64,000 nt of DNA from Daedaleopsis sinensis. Its lineage: Eukaryota > Basidiomycota > Agaricomycetes > Polyporales > Polyporaceae. Shown here one piece after another: positions 21,889 to 33,400 of the stretch. Each line of letters starts with the position of its first letter. Position 1 is the first letter of the stretch. A program made the position numbers and the translations under genes. Under the pieces are notes generated by a model. The model was not told the origin of the DNA, did not search any database, and saw only the letters and a list, made by a program, of their open reading frames with translations. The stretch lies in assembly GCA_033807695.1 (NCBI GenBank), contig CM066302.1:2356001-2420000 (forward strand), given 5' to 3'.

Positions 21889-23002
21889 CCTGCGGTATCA
21901 TAGGCATGACGTTGAGCTTGGCCAAGTGGGAGGCGACTTGGCACTGGCAGTGCACTCGCAGCATCAAACCATCCTATACCCAGTCCGGTGGGTTATCTGC
22001 CAACGAACTTGCCGAAAGAACCAGGACGTGACACCCATGCGGCCTCTATCGGCCCTTGATGCGCTTTATCCGCTGCACCCTCGGAGCGGCGGAGGCCTGT
22101 ACAACGAGGCGGAAGCGAGATGCAGTCGTGGGTGAGGATAACGCACTTACCGCACAATTAATCTTACCGCAGCACTGGCATCTCGCTAAATAATCGCCCT
22201 CCGAGTGGGGCGATGCCATGAGCCGATTGCATCACTGCATCTAGGAGGTCCAAGAACCGAGCGTGACCGAGCCTCGTGAGATGCGAAGACGGTGCGCATC
22301 AATGCGCATCAAGTTGAACGGCGAAAGCCTTTGGACGGGGTGGTTCAACTGCGTGTGCAGGAGGTTACGTAATCCTGTGCCTGTTACCCGGCGATCTCAT
22401 CACAGCGCGTCGCCTGTACTAGTAGTAACGTTCGCAGACTCGACCTCGGTCCTCGGCCTCTAGCCTCAGAATGCGCGTCGTCGACATATTTACATCGGCG
22501 CGCCGAGTACCGCCATCGTTTCGGCTTTCCCGCAGTTCACGACCCTCCCAGCTGACCGCCGCTGACCCTACCTGGATACGCCGACGTGAGTTATTCCAAC
22601 ATATCCGAGTCTTTCTGATCCCATCCCGGGCCCCGTGCTAACGCCGACTTGGTATAGGTTCGCACAAATCAGGTCGTATCAAAGAAGTTAAGTAGTCCCC
22701 GTTCCTGTCGAGTGAATGATTGCACGGCTCTGTTGCGACTCTGTCGTAGGAAACTGATGAGTGCGTTCTGATTCGAAAGATATACTGCCCTGGCGGCAGA
22801 GGCTCAACACGCAGCAGGGCCGCGCAGCAAGCAATCACAACTGTGATTTGGCTGCTGCTCGTCTCTTTCTAGGAAAATACCAACTGAGAATCGTTCACGT
22901 TAGGTTCACGTTCACTCCAAGTTCACGCTACCCTACCCGGCATAACGCTCAGCCTCCAACCTTTCTCTGAAGACTGTACGTTACAGGCTGAGTTGATTAA
23001 GT
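21889..23002. other. Intergenic region
   Basis: About 1.1 kb holding the promoter of the peptide gene and the 5' flank of the next gene. No exon chain, RNA gene or obvious repeat is seen. Confidence 0.3.
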
Positions 23003-23856
23003 ATGCGGGGATCCAGCGAGTACATCGCCCTCCCTGCCCGGAGCTCCTCCGAAGACCTCCTGGAGTCGGCGACCCGTCTCAGAACAACTCGCGGACCTCC
23101 TGCACGAGCTAGATACGAGAGTAGTGAGTAGATCCACCTCTACCACTCCGACATCTAGACTAACATCGATGTCTCCTCACAGGTAGCAATGACCGCCTCG
23201 TATTCTGGGCAGCGATCGGCGTGGCCTTCTCGACCGCGTTCTCTACGATCATTTTCCTTACCAGCGTGTTCCATCCCACATCCCACCAGACGTCGCTGCC
23301 TCTCCGCGGATTACCGCCAGCATTCCCCGCCGCCCCAACCCGTACCGTTACCTGGAAGGAATTCTCACAAACACAACGCAGAAGTTAGACTCCATCACAA
23401 ACTTCCCTCCGATTGTGTTGCAGCTGTGTTGCAGCTTCTCGTCGGATGCGCGAGGACGAGCGGGGCCACGCGACGGAGTTCCGCACCGTCTACCCGGACG
23501 ATCGACACATTCTCGTCACAGATAAGGTATCGAGGCGACTCGAAACGTTTACGTGATGGTCCCGCAGGTCCTGACATATCCAATAGGTCTCCACGGTCAT
23601 CCAGTTCCGCAATCTCGACTACGCGATGGAACGCTATGTCCTGCACAGCGTCTTGCCCGCCCCCACGGAGCTCTCGCGGTACATACGCGGGTCGATGAAC
23701 TACGCGCTGAAGCGTCGGGAGCTGTTCATGACGCTGATGTTCTCGCGCACCGCCGGCCGCAGCCACTCAAGCAGGTTCAACTGCACGTCAGGGATGTTTG
23801 CGACCCTAGAGCTGAGGTGCTCCCCGACGAGCTCCGGTTGCAGTTCCAATTGGTAG
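23003..23856 (+). pseudogene. Basidiomycete membrane-anchored extracellular protein (YPDDRH / VQFRNLDYAMER type), frameshifted
   Basis: A short cytosolic N-terminus (MRGSSEYIALPARSSSEDLL) is followed by an intron and one membrane anchor (LVFWAAIGVAFSTAFSTIIF). The extracellular part then appears in three frames: IPRRPNPYRYLEGILTNTTQ and SITNFPPIVLQ; MREDERGHATEFRTVYPDDR and HILVTDK; and, after an intron (about 23527-23587), VSTVIQFRNLDYAMERYVLH, RRELFMTLMFSRTAGRSHSS and RFNCTSGMFATLELRC, ending with TAG at 23854. I recall this as a family of unknown function common in Polyporales. Frame changes fall near 23270 and near 23425, the latter at an 11-base tandem duplication (23414-23435). The gene is likely inactive, or the sequence contains errors. 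The last exon is clean. Confidence 0.5.
23414..23435. repeat. 11-base tandem duplication
   Basis: The 11-mer tgtgttgcagc occurs twice in direct succession, inside the coding region of the 23003-23856 gene and at one of its frame breaks. Confidence 0.7.
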
Positions 23857-24508
23857 GACCAGCGCGCGAAGCCAGTAGGAGATGAGTCTTTCTCACGATG
23901 CCGGCTTGAGGTGCAACGATCCTCATGGCGCTATGTCATGGTTCACAGGTTTGCATATCGTCCAACACCCCACTCCGCCTCCGGCCGGTTCACATGCGTG
24001 AGGCGGCAGGCTTGATCGATGTTACTTTGCTAACTTATTTTCGATCTTGTAGTATGTTCATCTCACAAAATCTGGAGTACGGTGACCATCACTTGTACCT
24101 ATCACAACATGATCACAAAGTGCTGCGATGAATACTTCCAATCCGAAGGTCCATAGGTACTACTGTCCCGGCCTATGCGTGTGTGAAGTACATTGGACAA
24201 GATGGTAACTGGATTCTGAACGCAGCAATTACTAAATCAACATCCACTCCAATGACTCAAGGACTCTTGGCATTAATGTTGACATCGGTAAAACGACCGC
24301 ATGCAGAATGTTGATGCGCGTCGAGGCCTATAGTACTTGAAACTTAACAGGAGCACTGCGGTTGCACCGGCCGCCGGGGTTGGGCTGCCGCCACTTGCCA
24401 AAGTTGCCATCACATCACAGTTTGCATCGTAGGGAAACACTGCCGTGATCGAATCATCATCGCACCAACGTTTGAACATGTGCTTGCCCTAAATGGTCCA
24501 AGGAGCAG

Positions 24509-25065
24509 ATGCTGAAGGCACCTGCAGGGCTGCTGCGACTGGTGATCGCAGAATCCTACAACGACCACTCCATATCCCAAGGCTCTAGCAAACAGTCATG
24601 TCCATTGGCACGGTGTCGACTCCTTCAGGTACGCCCGAACGATCCTCATGTTCTCCCATGTCCAGCAGGCAGGCCGCTTATCGCGACAACAGATGCGGAG
24701 TTAGTCCAGTACGCAAAGGTCCTCGCTCAGGCGTTCCAATACAATTCGTGGTCCCCCCTTATCGCGAGACTTTGCTGCTTCGCCTCACCGGAGACTTGGC
24801 AGACTACTTCGCCGGTGGTCTCGAAGAGACAAGTCCCTCCAGGAGCCCTTCCTCCGCACCTGACCGCGGTGACCACGACGGGCGAGGGTGAGATCCACGT
24901 CGTAGAGCTCGATGACGTCGGCGTTATTAATATTGGCGTCGCTTTCTCGTGTGTTTGCAACTCGGCGTCGTCTGGGTCGGGCGTGCTGACGAGCAACGAT
25001 TCATCGTATTGACGGGTATTGCGTACAGGGAAGCCCAGCGTGAGGGTGAATGGAACCAGATGATA
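24509..25065 (+). pseudogene. GNAT-like acetyltransferase remnant
   Basis: One open frame reads VRPNDPHVLPCPAGRPLI, ATTDAELVQYAKVLAQAFQY and, later, EGEIHVVELDDVGVINIGVA. After a frame change near 24960 it continues VVWVGRADEQRFIVLTGIAY and REAQREGEW. The order (a DAEL...AFQ helix, then a strand with GEIHVVELDD, then VGVAVW-like sequence) resembles the small GNAT proteins common in Agaricomycetes. The acetyl-CoA binding loop and the C-terminal half are not visible. It is therefore probably a decayed copy. The similarity is by eye and weak. Confidence 0.3.
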
Positions 25066-25722
25066 CGTACGCTACAACCGCATTCATGCATCTCACAACG
25101 TACATGAAGCTATCAAGTCGGGTTATCGGCCACGCTCAGCCAATCGCCTGTCATTAATGTGTGGCCTCAGTGCACTGGCAGTCGTAGCGCCAGTCTCGAT
25201 CGCGGGGTGTAGGAAGTTGAAGGCGGAATAGATATGGAGAATGCCGACAGCAGGTATGTGCGTTCACTTCCAGTCTCATACTAGAACCCTCCGGCGCCGC
25301 GTCAACGTGTGAGGGGTTTGCGACGAACCTACGTTCACTTTAACGCTCCGTAGGTGTTCGCACTTTGCGCCGTCGCCATAGAACATGCGAACTGAGGGAC
25401 GCAGTGAGGAGCTCCGCCGCCGGAAGGTGTATATCGTCACAAGGGTTGACTCCGCATGCAGTGTTTTGATATGATACATTGTGGATACAGTTGGTGAAAC
25501 ATATAGAACGTAATCAGAGGCCTCCATAATAGCAATCGCGAAAGTGAGTACGAGAACGCTACCTGACGGTGACGTTTTTCCTAATACTCGGGAACCTTAA
25601 CTTAGGTTTACTGTGCGCAAACGCCCCGCCTATTTTGGAAGCGACATCCACGAACCAAAGCCGGCCGCGTTTCACTGGACGGTCCGGCATGTCTTCATCC
25701 CCGCCTAACCATGAGAATTAGT

Positions 25723-26979
25723 TTATTGGTTCACTGCGCACGAACAATGACAACACCACCTACCACGCCTCTTCGATGGAGCCACGTCACCCTCGCTCTG
25801 GGAATGGAACGAACCAACCTCGCCTGCCGCTCTCTCTTCAAGGTATTCTTGGGGATCGGGCGAGGTATCCATCTCCATGTCGACATCGTTCGGGCGGTCT
25901 ACAGCGGTGGCGACTTCGACGTCGGCAACCATCACGGCTGGAGTCAACTTGCGCATAGTTTGCTCCTTCTGCCGTTTAAGTCCTTCTCGAATGATCCTAC
26001 ATGATATTCGTGTTAGTCAACGAGAACACGGAGCGTTCTAGAGGCGACGTACTGCTGGATTTCCTCTTGCTCCCGCCACAGCTCTGCTGGACTGGGGATC
26101 GTGTCGGCAGTGAGGTGCTCCTCGATATCGAACCACAAGTCAAAGAGTGGCAGGAGCAATGAGGAGGGGTATTGCGTCCAACCGAATATGTCGAGGGCAA
26201 GGATTTCTCTGAACGAAGAGACGGACCCTGAGTCGTCGGAGTCGTCGTCATCGCTGCCGTCGCCACAGATGCTTCCGGTTTCCCTATCGGACGTATCCAT
26301 GGAATCAGTGGGGACATCAACGGCGAATTGATCTGGTAGTGTATCTGAAGAAGACGCGATGGGATAGGAGGAAGAGGCGGGGGAAGGCTTCGAAGGCTTC
26401 GTCTTGAGACGCTCAAGCTCCTCAAGGGCATCATACATGCGGTCGAATTCCTCCCCGAAGCAGGACATGAGAGCGCAATGCGCCCTAGAACCCATCTTCA
26501 CGGCTCTGCTATCGTCGTATAGCTCGTTCTTGTGCGGTATACGGACTGTGATGTCGTTCTCAATCCAGAAGAAGCAATTGTCAAAGGGAAAGGGGGACTC
26601 CGGTGTAATTGGGACACGACCCTTGGCATATTGATGGTTTGGATAAATGGGCATGACCATGTCGGAGGTGATGCCGCGTGCAGGATCCTCGGGGCGTAAC
26701 ACCGTCGCTACAGGAGCCACGCTGTATTTGCACCACGGGTTGCCGGGAAAAGGAATCTGCAACGGCTGAGGAAAGGGTCTCAATGCTATACATTCACAGA
26801 GAGCGAGTTTTACTCACGATGTCCAAGTAAACAAGGTACTTCCTGGGGCGCATGGCTTGCGCACGAGACAACGCTAGGCCATCAAGCTCGTGCTCCTGAA
26901 CCATTGCTACGGGATTCATTCGAATCACCGCAAACTGGTGCGCGATAGGCAACGGAAAGAACTTTTTCACTTGGCCCAT
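25723..26979 (-). CDS. Family A protein, copy A6 (uncharacterised)
   Basis: Three exons: 26979-26818, 26756-26053 and 25996-25723. Exon 1 encodes MGQVKKFFPLPIAHQFAVIR, MNPVAMVQE and RPRKYLVYLDI. Exon 2 encodes NPWCKYSVAPVATVLRPEDP, GITSDMVMPIYPN, FPFDNCFFWIENDITVRIP, a Ser/Asp-rich linker, LDIFGWTQYP, LLPLFDLWFDIEEHL and IPSPAELWREQEEIQ. The phase-2 intron joins IIREGLKRQKEQTMRKLTPA and an acidic tail, which ends in a basic, Cys-rich stretch (SKRRGRWCCHCSCAVNQ) at TAA 25723. This was the clearest copy for defining the family's intron plan. It is nearly identical to A7, the other module copy. On its 5' side lie an inverted-repeat element and the B3 remnant in divergent orientation. Confidence 0.68.
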
Positions 26980-27230
26980 GGCCTGTTGGTATTGTGAGCA
27001 GCGGATGACTCCCTGGAGAGGATATGAACGGTAGTGTGGCGATGTCTTACTACTGACGACACGTCAGAGAATCACAGCGGCGGCCTCGCTTTCGCCAGAA
27101 GAAAGTCAGTCCTCAGGAGAGTTTAGCAAAGAGGATTACTTACTAGACCGTACTCAAGACGCAGACACAGGTCGAACGTTGAGACTCAGATGGTGGTTGA
27201 AGCTGATGGTGGAGGACTAGTAGACTCGTC

Positions 27231-28395
27231 CCCAGTCGGTAGGCGAGCGGAGTTTGAACGGGGGGGAACCGCTCGCCATACCGACTGGGCAGATCGGTCG
27301 CCCTTTAGTCAGGGAGGGGCCGTGTGAAATCGTACTGAGCAAAACTTGTGCACGTCTCTTGGAGCTTTTGCGAAGGTAGCAAGTACTTCCGTATACCCTT
27401 CCCTCTATAAAATTTGAGAGATGGGCTCCTGCACTCTGCTATTCATGTTATATGTGCTTTTAATGGTGAAAAAGGTACAACTTACTTTGATATACGTTGA
27501 ATGTGCGTCCGGTGGGGTGCATAAGCACACAGGCGGCTAACAAGCGCTAAGCCACATATTAGGTGCTCTCAAGGTCGCCCAAGCTTAAGTAGATTCGCAT
27601 GCGTTATCGAATGCTGTCTTGCCCTTCAGCATCGCGGTAGAGGGGGTTGTAAGAGGTCATGTAGTACATACCAGCTTGTGTGCCAGTTTTTGAAGCGACA
27701 GGACACGGCTGGACCTACTAATGACATCGGCTCGTGCACCACTTGGTACCAGTAGGCGACTGGCTCAACCGTAACTTATCAGCCATTGTAACATTCAGCT
27801 GTTCCTGGACTCGAACGAGTTCAGGTCTGTTTTGAGGAAAGTCGGGGGTCCCTCACGTGATATTGGCACCCCGGCCCCTGACACCCCTCGACACCCTCGC
27901 CTTCGGGTTGCGTGGGGATAACTTGAGAATCTCCTGACATACGTACTATGCAGTAGGTTCTACCAGCTGCAGTAACTCATACCGCAACCTGATAGTGCCT
28001 GGTAGTATCTGAATCAACGCTGGAATGGCGCCGCGCCGAGCGGCTGGCGAAAGCCTGCCCGAGGCCCGGCGCCTACAACGTTCTGAGGTTTTTTGTGTTG
28101 AAGTTCGAGTCCAGGTTTGCCCGGAGGGCGGTGTTATTGATATTCGGACCTGAAATTATTCAGGAAGGTGCCGCCTGCATGTTTCTCCATTCTGAGACTC
28201 AATTGTATATACAAAAGTGCTTCACATGGACGAGTACATTGGAGTTCTCTCAAAGCCAGAGTCAGAGATTCTGCCGAGGCCGATTTCACACGGTCCCTCC
28301 CCGACTAAAGGGAGCTAAAGGGCGACCGATCAGGCCCAGCCTGTTCGGTTATCCCTCTCAACGGAGTTTGAATCGTGATCACCGAATAGGCTGGG
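27231..28395. mobile_element. Non-autonomous inverted-repeat element with terminal hairpins (MITE-like), about 1.17 kb
   Basis: Inverted repeats of 41 bases (27292-27332) and 51 bases (28281-28331) match with two mismatches and one 10-base insertion. Outside each lies a palindrome. On the left, 27231-27250 pairs with 27269-27289; on the right, 28335-28349 pairs with 28381-28395. Both loops contain cggagtttgaa or its last bases in the same orientation. No transposase frame is present inside. No clean target-site duplication is visible. The right end abuts the point where family B3 coding similarity begins, so the element probably displaced the B3 promoter and N-terminus. Confidence 0.6.
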
Positions 28396-29590
28396 TACGA
28401 GCCTAGCGGCGTCCTGCAGTTGTACTGCAAGGTCGGCCAGTCGCCCGAGGAGGATCTACTCGTACGTGCATCATGGGTACAATGGGCAACATATCGCGCC
28501 GCGACAATCTACCCCATGTCCTGCAGCACTTCTGCATCGCGATCTCTCTCCACGAAATTATACCTCACGAGAGGGGTGTGTACCACATCCATACAAAGCC
28601 ATCATGGCACAAGGAACGGACTGGACGGGAGAATGGCTGGCTGCTCGCTGTTTCGTTCCTTGAACATACTATCGGTGAACCGATCTCCCGGTGGCAGAAT
28701 CGTCAGCATGCGGGCGTACGCAGCTCCTTCACCATGCTGGAGGACGACAGCACTTTGACTGCCTTCGATCAGTCTTTGGAGTCGAAATGATTCAAGTGGA
28801 TCGAGTTGTATAAAAGCAACCCCGATCTTGTTGCATCATACAAGCGAGAGTTCTATGTGAGTGAATTGTCCATCCTACCATTTGATACGCGTGTGCTCAT
28901 CCGAAGCCAAGATACTCCTCGACTACCTCATTGGTTAGTGAGCATTGCTTACTACGTAGTATATTCACTGAACGATGTTCTTATCGTCGGCAATATTATC
29001 AACAACGACCAGGCCTCTAACAGCACTGGACCCACAACTCGAGCAACACATATTCCTGTGGCAAGTACCAGGGCTCCAAAAGCCCGTACACGGAGCTCAG
29101 GAAACACGCGCTTCCCAGTTTGGTTTAACGAGGTCCGGGTATGTAATACTTGTTGGTTGCGTTCTATCATGGAGCTGGTAGCTGATCACAGAGATCGTCC
29201 CCACAGGACGTCAATATGAGCTCAAATTCCGACTCCGAAGATAGACCTACTAGTAGTACGAGTAGAGAAATGGTCGCGACACGCATGGACATTCAAGGAA
29301 GCCCCGTACGCCCCGTTCGTTAATTGTCTGACATCATCTTTGACACTGGATTAGACCGGCGAGGTCGCATACCCGGAAACCGGTGTACTACACCCAGTAG
29401 AGATTGATGAGGGAGTGGAAACTCAAACCGTACGCAACCAACCATATCCAAGTATGGCTGCTGCGACAGATTCTGAGCTTGCTAGCATACAGGGTGTTAC
29501 TGATGATCTCGCAATTACCGCGTCGCCCTCCGACACGGGGTCTATGAAGAAGAAAAAGAAGAAGAAGTGGCAGAGGATGTCACTGGACTA
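28396..29590 (+). pseudogene. Family B remnant, copy B3
   Basis: Similarity begins at RPAVVLQGRP (from 28410), equivalent to residue 77 of B2, so the N-terminal CxxC and GDIV blocks are missing. It continues IMGTMGNISRRDNLPHVLQH, FCIAISLHEI, YHIHTKPSWHKERTG and SRWQNRQHAGVRSSF. An in-frame TGA at 28788 precedes KWIELYKSNPDLVASYKREF. The exon-1 donor (gtgagtg at 28857) is retained. A downstream exon is surprisingly clean: ETGVLHPVEIDEGVETQTVR through TASPSDTGSMKKKKKKKWQR, ending with TAA at 29589. A polylysine end is thus the tail of this copy, where B1 has RG repeats. The missing start and the internal stop indicate a pseudogene. Confidence 0.6.
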
Positions 29591-29789
29591 AGGACTGTGA
29601 CACCCATGTATTCAGACCACGTTTCAGAGCTCCGGGAGGGTATTCAAGAGTGGTCCTCACCTGTGATGTTCACATGCTATATGCCTAGTAGTACGAAATA
29701 GAGCTGCCAATATGTCAGAGCACTCTATAGAGACACCAATCGAATGCAGTTCAACAGCATAGCCGGACCACTTGAAGCAATCGCGAACT
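29591..29789. repeat. 3' flank of module copy 1
   Basis: Non-coding sequence similar to 38700-38880 behind B4 (shared ctatgcctagta, gccggaccac and caatcgc blocks). It supports duplication of a unit extending past the B gene. Confidence 0.5.
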
Positions 29790-29801
29790 GAGGGACGCAG
29801 T
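29790..29801. repeat. Target-site duplication of the LINE, 3' side
   Basis: The 12-mer gagggacgcagt is repeated exactly at 36173-36184, flanking the LINE. The uninterrupted site can be read at 25393-25404. Confidence 0.6.
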
Positions 29802-30421
29802 TTGTTTGTATTCCGAGTTTACCGCCCTTGAGGGCCTAGCCCTATGGTAGGCAGTACATGACAAGGTATCTACGCGTTCGAACAAATACGAGGGGGTCAC
29901 GGAGCAGTAGCAGGGGGGTGAGAGAGTGAAGTCGAGGCACGGCGACCAGGGCCATTAAGTATCAGAGTGTGGCCGAGGCCTTGTAAAGTAAAAGAGCAAG
30001 GGGAAAGAGAGATGTCCGAGAAAGCTGAGTGTAGTACAGAGAGAAAAGGGCTCCCCGTCGCGCGCTGTCCCCGCAGCCCCGGCCCTCGAGCGGGCAGGGC
30101 CATGGGTTCTAAACCTGCTGTAGGGTTTCTATCCCTTCTACAGTCAGGGATCCGAGTCGCAGTTCTCCGCTCCTCGTCAAAACTCCGCCATGCCCAGAGA
30201 AGTGGGACAGCGCGTGCCGTAGCCGAAAAGGAAGAGTCGAATGGGAATGAGCATTCCATCTCCACGTCGCGGGCCTGGTGCCGCCTGTGCTGTCGCCCCC
30301 GAGAGAGTCCCGAAGGCGACAGCAGAGGCAGCCCCTCTATCGAGTACGTTCCGGAGGACGAGGATGTCTTGTCTGCGGGACGAGGATCAGCGGGGTGTCA
30401 TGGGACGATACAAGTGAAGTC

Positions 30422-33400
30422 TCATGTCTCGTCGTCGTTCAGAGCCGGCAGGGCCCCGAACGTCTGTCGAAAGCGTTCCGTCGCGTTGATGTACCCGAAG
30501 AGTGGGCGAAGTCCGTCGTCCGTGTTGAGGAGCACCTTGAGGGTGCGGCCGGAGAAACCGAGTGGGGCATAGTGGACAGCGCGGTGAAAGGCGTAGGTCG
30601 GACACTGGAGGAGGAAATGTGTGACGGTTTCCGGGGCTTCTCCACAGGTGGGGCACGTCGAGGTGAGCGACTTGCCTATACGCTCCAGGTACGTGTAGAG
30701 CGGGATGTGGCCTGTGCGGAGCTGCAAGAGAAGGTTAGCGTGTCTGCGTGGGAGGGACGCGGCGCGTTCTAGATATTTCTTGGACGGCATCTTGCCGTCA
30801 ATTCTCGCCATCCGGGTGCCGCGCTTGGAGGCGCGCCATCTCTCCCGAGCGATGCGGTCGAGCTCCTGCTGATAGTTCTGTCGTGCTCTCAAGACACTGA
30901 GCGGGAGGGGCTTGCGCAGTTCGCGCGGAAGGCGGGCCGAAGGGCTTGACTGGCCGCCCGCCGCCTCCTTCGCCGCCTCGTCCGCTGTCTCGTTGCCTTC
31001 TATGTCTTCGTGTCCGGGGACCCATCGGAGCGTGAGCCGCACGCCCGGGTTCGCGGTCTTGAGCTTCTTGACATAGCTGTGGAATATGTCAGTAAGATAC
31101 TTGCCCGGGGCCGCGGAGCGCAGCGTGGAGGCTTGGATCGCCGCAGTGTTGTCGAGCGCTATGGACGCGCGTCGAATCGGGCCGCGCGCGCGTTCCGCGA
31201 GCAGGAGGACGAGGGCGAGGATCGTCGCGACTATTTCCGCTTCGTAAACTGTGTGGCGCTTGGAGGGTCCGAGGTGGTACTTGAGAACTCTGGGTCGCCG
31301 CCTCCCGGGCACGTAGAGGATAGCTGCCGCTCCGACCCCGCCGTCGACGTCCGAGCCGTCTGTGTAGACGCGGTATGCGCCGCGTCGCGCCCATCGCGCA
31401 TCGTCTGCGATGGCTTTGTCCCGGTCTGTGATAACGTGTGTGCGGTGTCCTGGCGTCCAGCGCGGGTGCAGGCGGGATGGGGTGATTTGCTCGGTGTGCT
31501 TGTAGTCGAGGAAAGGGCGATACGCGTCCATCAGTTCATGGAGCGATGAGCGGTGGCGGCGTACGAGCTTGCGGGCCGCCTTCTTGACGTGCGTCGCGAG
31601 AGGGTGGGTGCGCGGGAGCGCGCACAGGCGCACCGCCGCGCGGTGCGCCAACCTATCCACTAAGAGATCGAAAGGGAGCAAGTTAGCGTGAGCCTCGAGC
31701 GAGTCAGTAGCGGACGAGCGGAGGGCGCCCGTCATGACCAGGAGCGCCTGTCGCTGTACCCGCGCGAGCCGTCTGATGCCGCCCACAGATCCGTGTCTGC
31801 GCTTCTGCCCAGGGAGCTTGCGGACCGGGACGAGGAACGTGTCGGAGGCGTAGAGCATACTGGGGACAACGACGGCCATGTACAGCCGCCGCACGATCCC
31901 CAGCGTGAGCCCGTATCTCGTCTTCGCCAGCCGGCGGAGGAGGGCCACCCACTTCGCGCCCTTCGAATGCGCCAGCGCCGTGTGCTCCTTGAACTTGAGA
32001 TGCTGGTCTACCAAGACACCTAGGAAACGGTGGTAAGTAGCTGCCGAGATCACCGTACCGTCCGTGAGATGCAGGTCGGGCCCCGTGTCCTTGATGAGGG
32101 CCTTGCAGTTCACGAGTCCGAACTTATCGAGCGAGTACCGGGAGTTGTGCGAGCTTGACCAGTCGAGCCCGCCATCGGGACGTTCCAGGAAGTCGCGAAT
32201 CTTGACGTGACAGTCGGCGAACGTGTTGCCTATGGTGACTAAGGCGACGTCGTCCATGGAACCGACGGCCAGCTCGCCGCCTTTGAGTTTCGCGCTGTCG
32301 ATGAGGTCAGAGTTGTAGAAAGCATATAAGATTACCGACAGAGGGCAGCCTTGGTCAATGCCACTCATGATTTCGAAGAGGGTGGACTCGAAGTCGTTGA
32401 ATTTGAGGCGGGTTCTTCTGCCGTCAAGCTTCGAGCGCAACCAGTTGACATACTCTTGCGGCACTCCTCGCATGCGCATGTTGTGGAAGAGACGCTCCGG
32501 AATGGCCGCCGGGAAGGCGGACTTGATGTCGAGGAAGACTACCGATGCGACCTTGCGCTGCCGCCAGGCATCCTTGATCGTTTTCGTGACGAGGTGAATC
32601 GAGTTCGACCCGTGCGGCCTCCGAACTGGTAGTTGGCTAGGAGAGAGTGGCGTTCAGCCTCAAAGGTCAGCACATCCGCCACGCACCGAGAGAGTATCTT
32701 CGAGGCACAGTTGAGCAGCGCTATCGGGCGCCATGCCTTGGCCACCGTGTAGTCCGATTTGCCGGGCTTCTTGAGCACAACCGTGTCGGAGACTTTCCAG
32801 CGGTCCGGGTAGTAGTCCAGGTCGAAGGTCGCCCGAAAGAGCCGCCCCAGGACGGGCGTGAGGGAGTCGCTACAGTGCTTGTATACCTCGTTCGGTACCG
32901 CATCGGGGCCGGCCGCCTTGAACGAGCGCAGGGACTTGATCGCTTGTCGTACCTGGCCGTCTGTGATGGGCCGAAAGGCGAACTTGGGCGAGGGGTACGG
33001 CCCCCCTGGGACCTGAGCATCGCCCGGCGGGAGGAAGAACGCCCGGTAAAACTCTTCGCCCTTGTCGGGATTCGAGGTGACGACATCCTGCTGGCCATTG
33101 GGCCCATCGATCTTCAGCGGGGGAATGCGTGATCGCCCGCCGTCCGTGGAGCCTGTCTTAAGAAACCGGTTAGCGTCCCAGATGGTCTTCGTGTCCACGG
33201 AGTCTATCCACGCGTTCCGGTGATCCTTTTTTGCTGTGCGTATGGCGTCAGTGTAGCGATTGCGGAAACGACGGTACTCAGCGTGTGCCGGGTGCGCTCG
33301 AGCTGCACGATGCTCGTGCGCCACTCTCCCGAGCCGCTCCTTTTCTTTTCGCATCTTGGTCAGGTCTTTGGACCACCAACGCTTCGCATAGGGCGTGTCG

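Larger units (their letters stand above)
25384..29800. repeat. Duplicated A-B module, copy 1
   Basis: The segment from gcgaactgagggacgcag (25387) through A6, the inverted-repeat element and the B3 remnant to the next gcgaactgagggacgcag (29783-29800) corresponds to 36173-38880. Similarity is near-complete over 25393-27000 against 36176-37800. It is patchier over the B part, where each copy has its own insertions and deletions. Confidence 0.65.

Noticed and set aside
25276..25527. Minus-strand frame (MEASDYVLYVSPTVSTMYHI), repeated near 36160-36354
   Set aside because: It is shared only because the non-coding flank of A6/A7 was duplicated. There is no exon link and no similarity in the other A copies.
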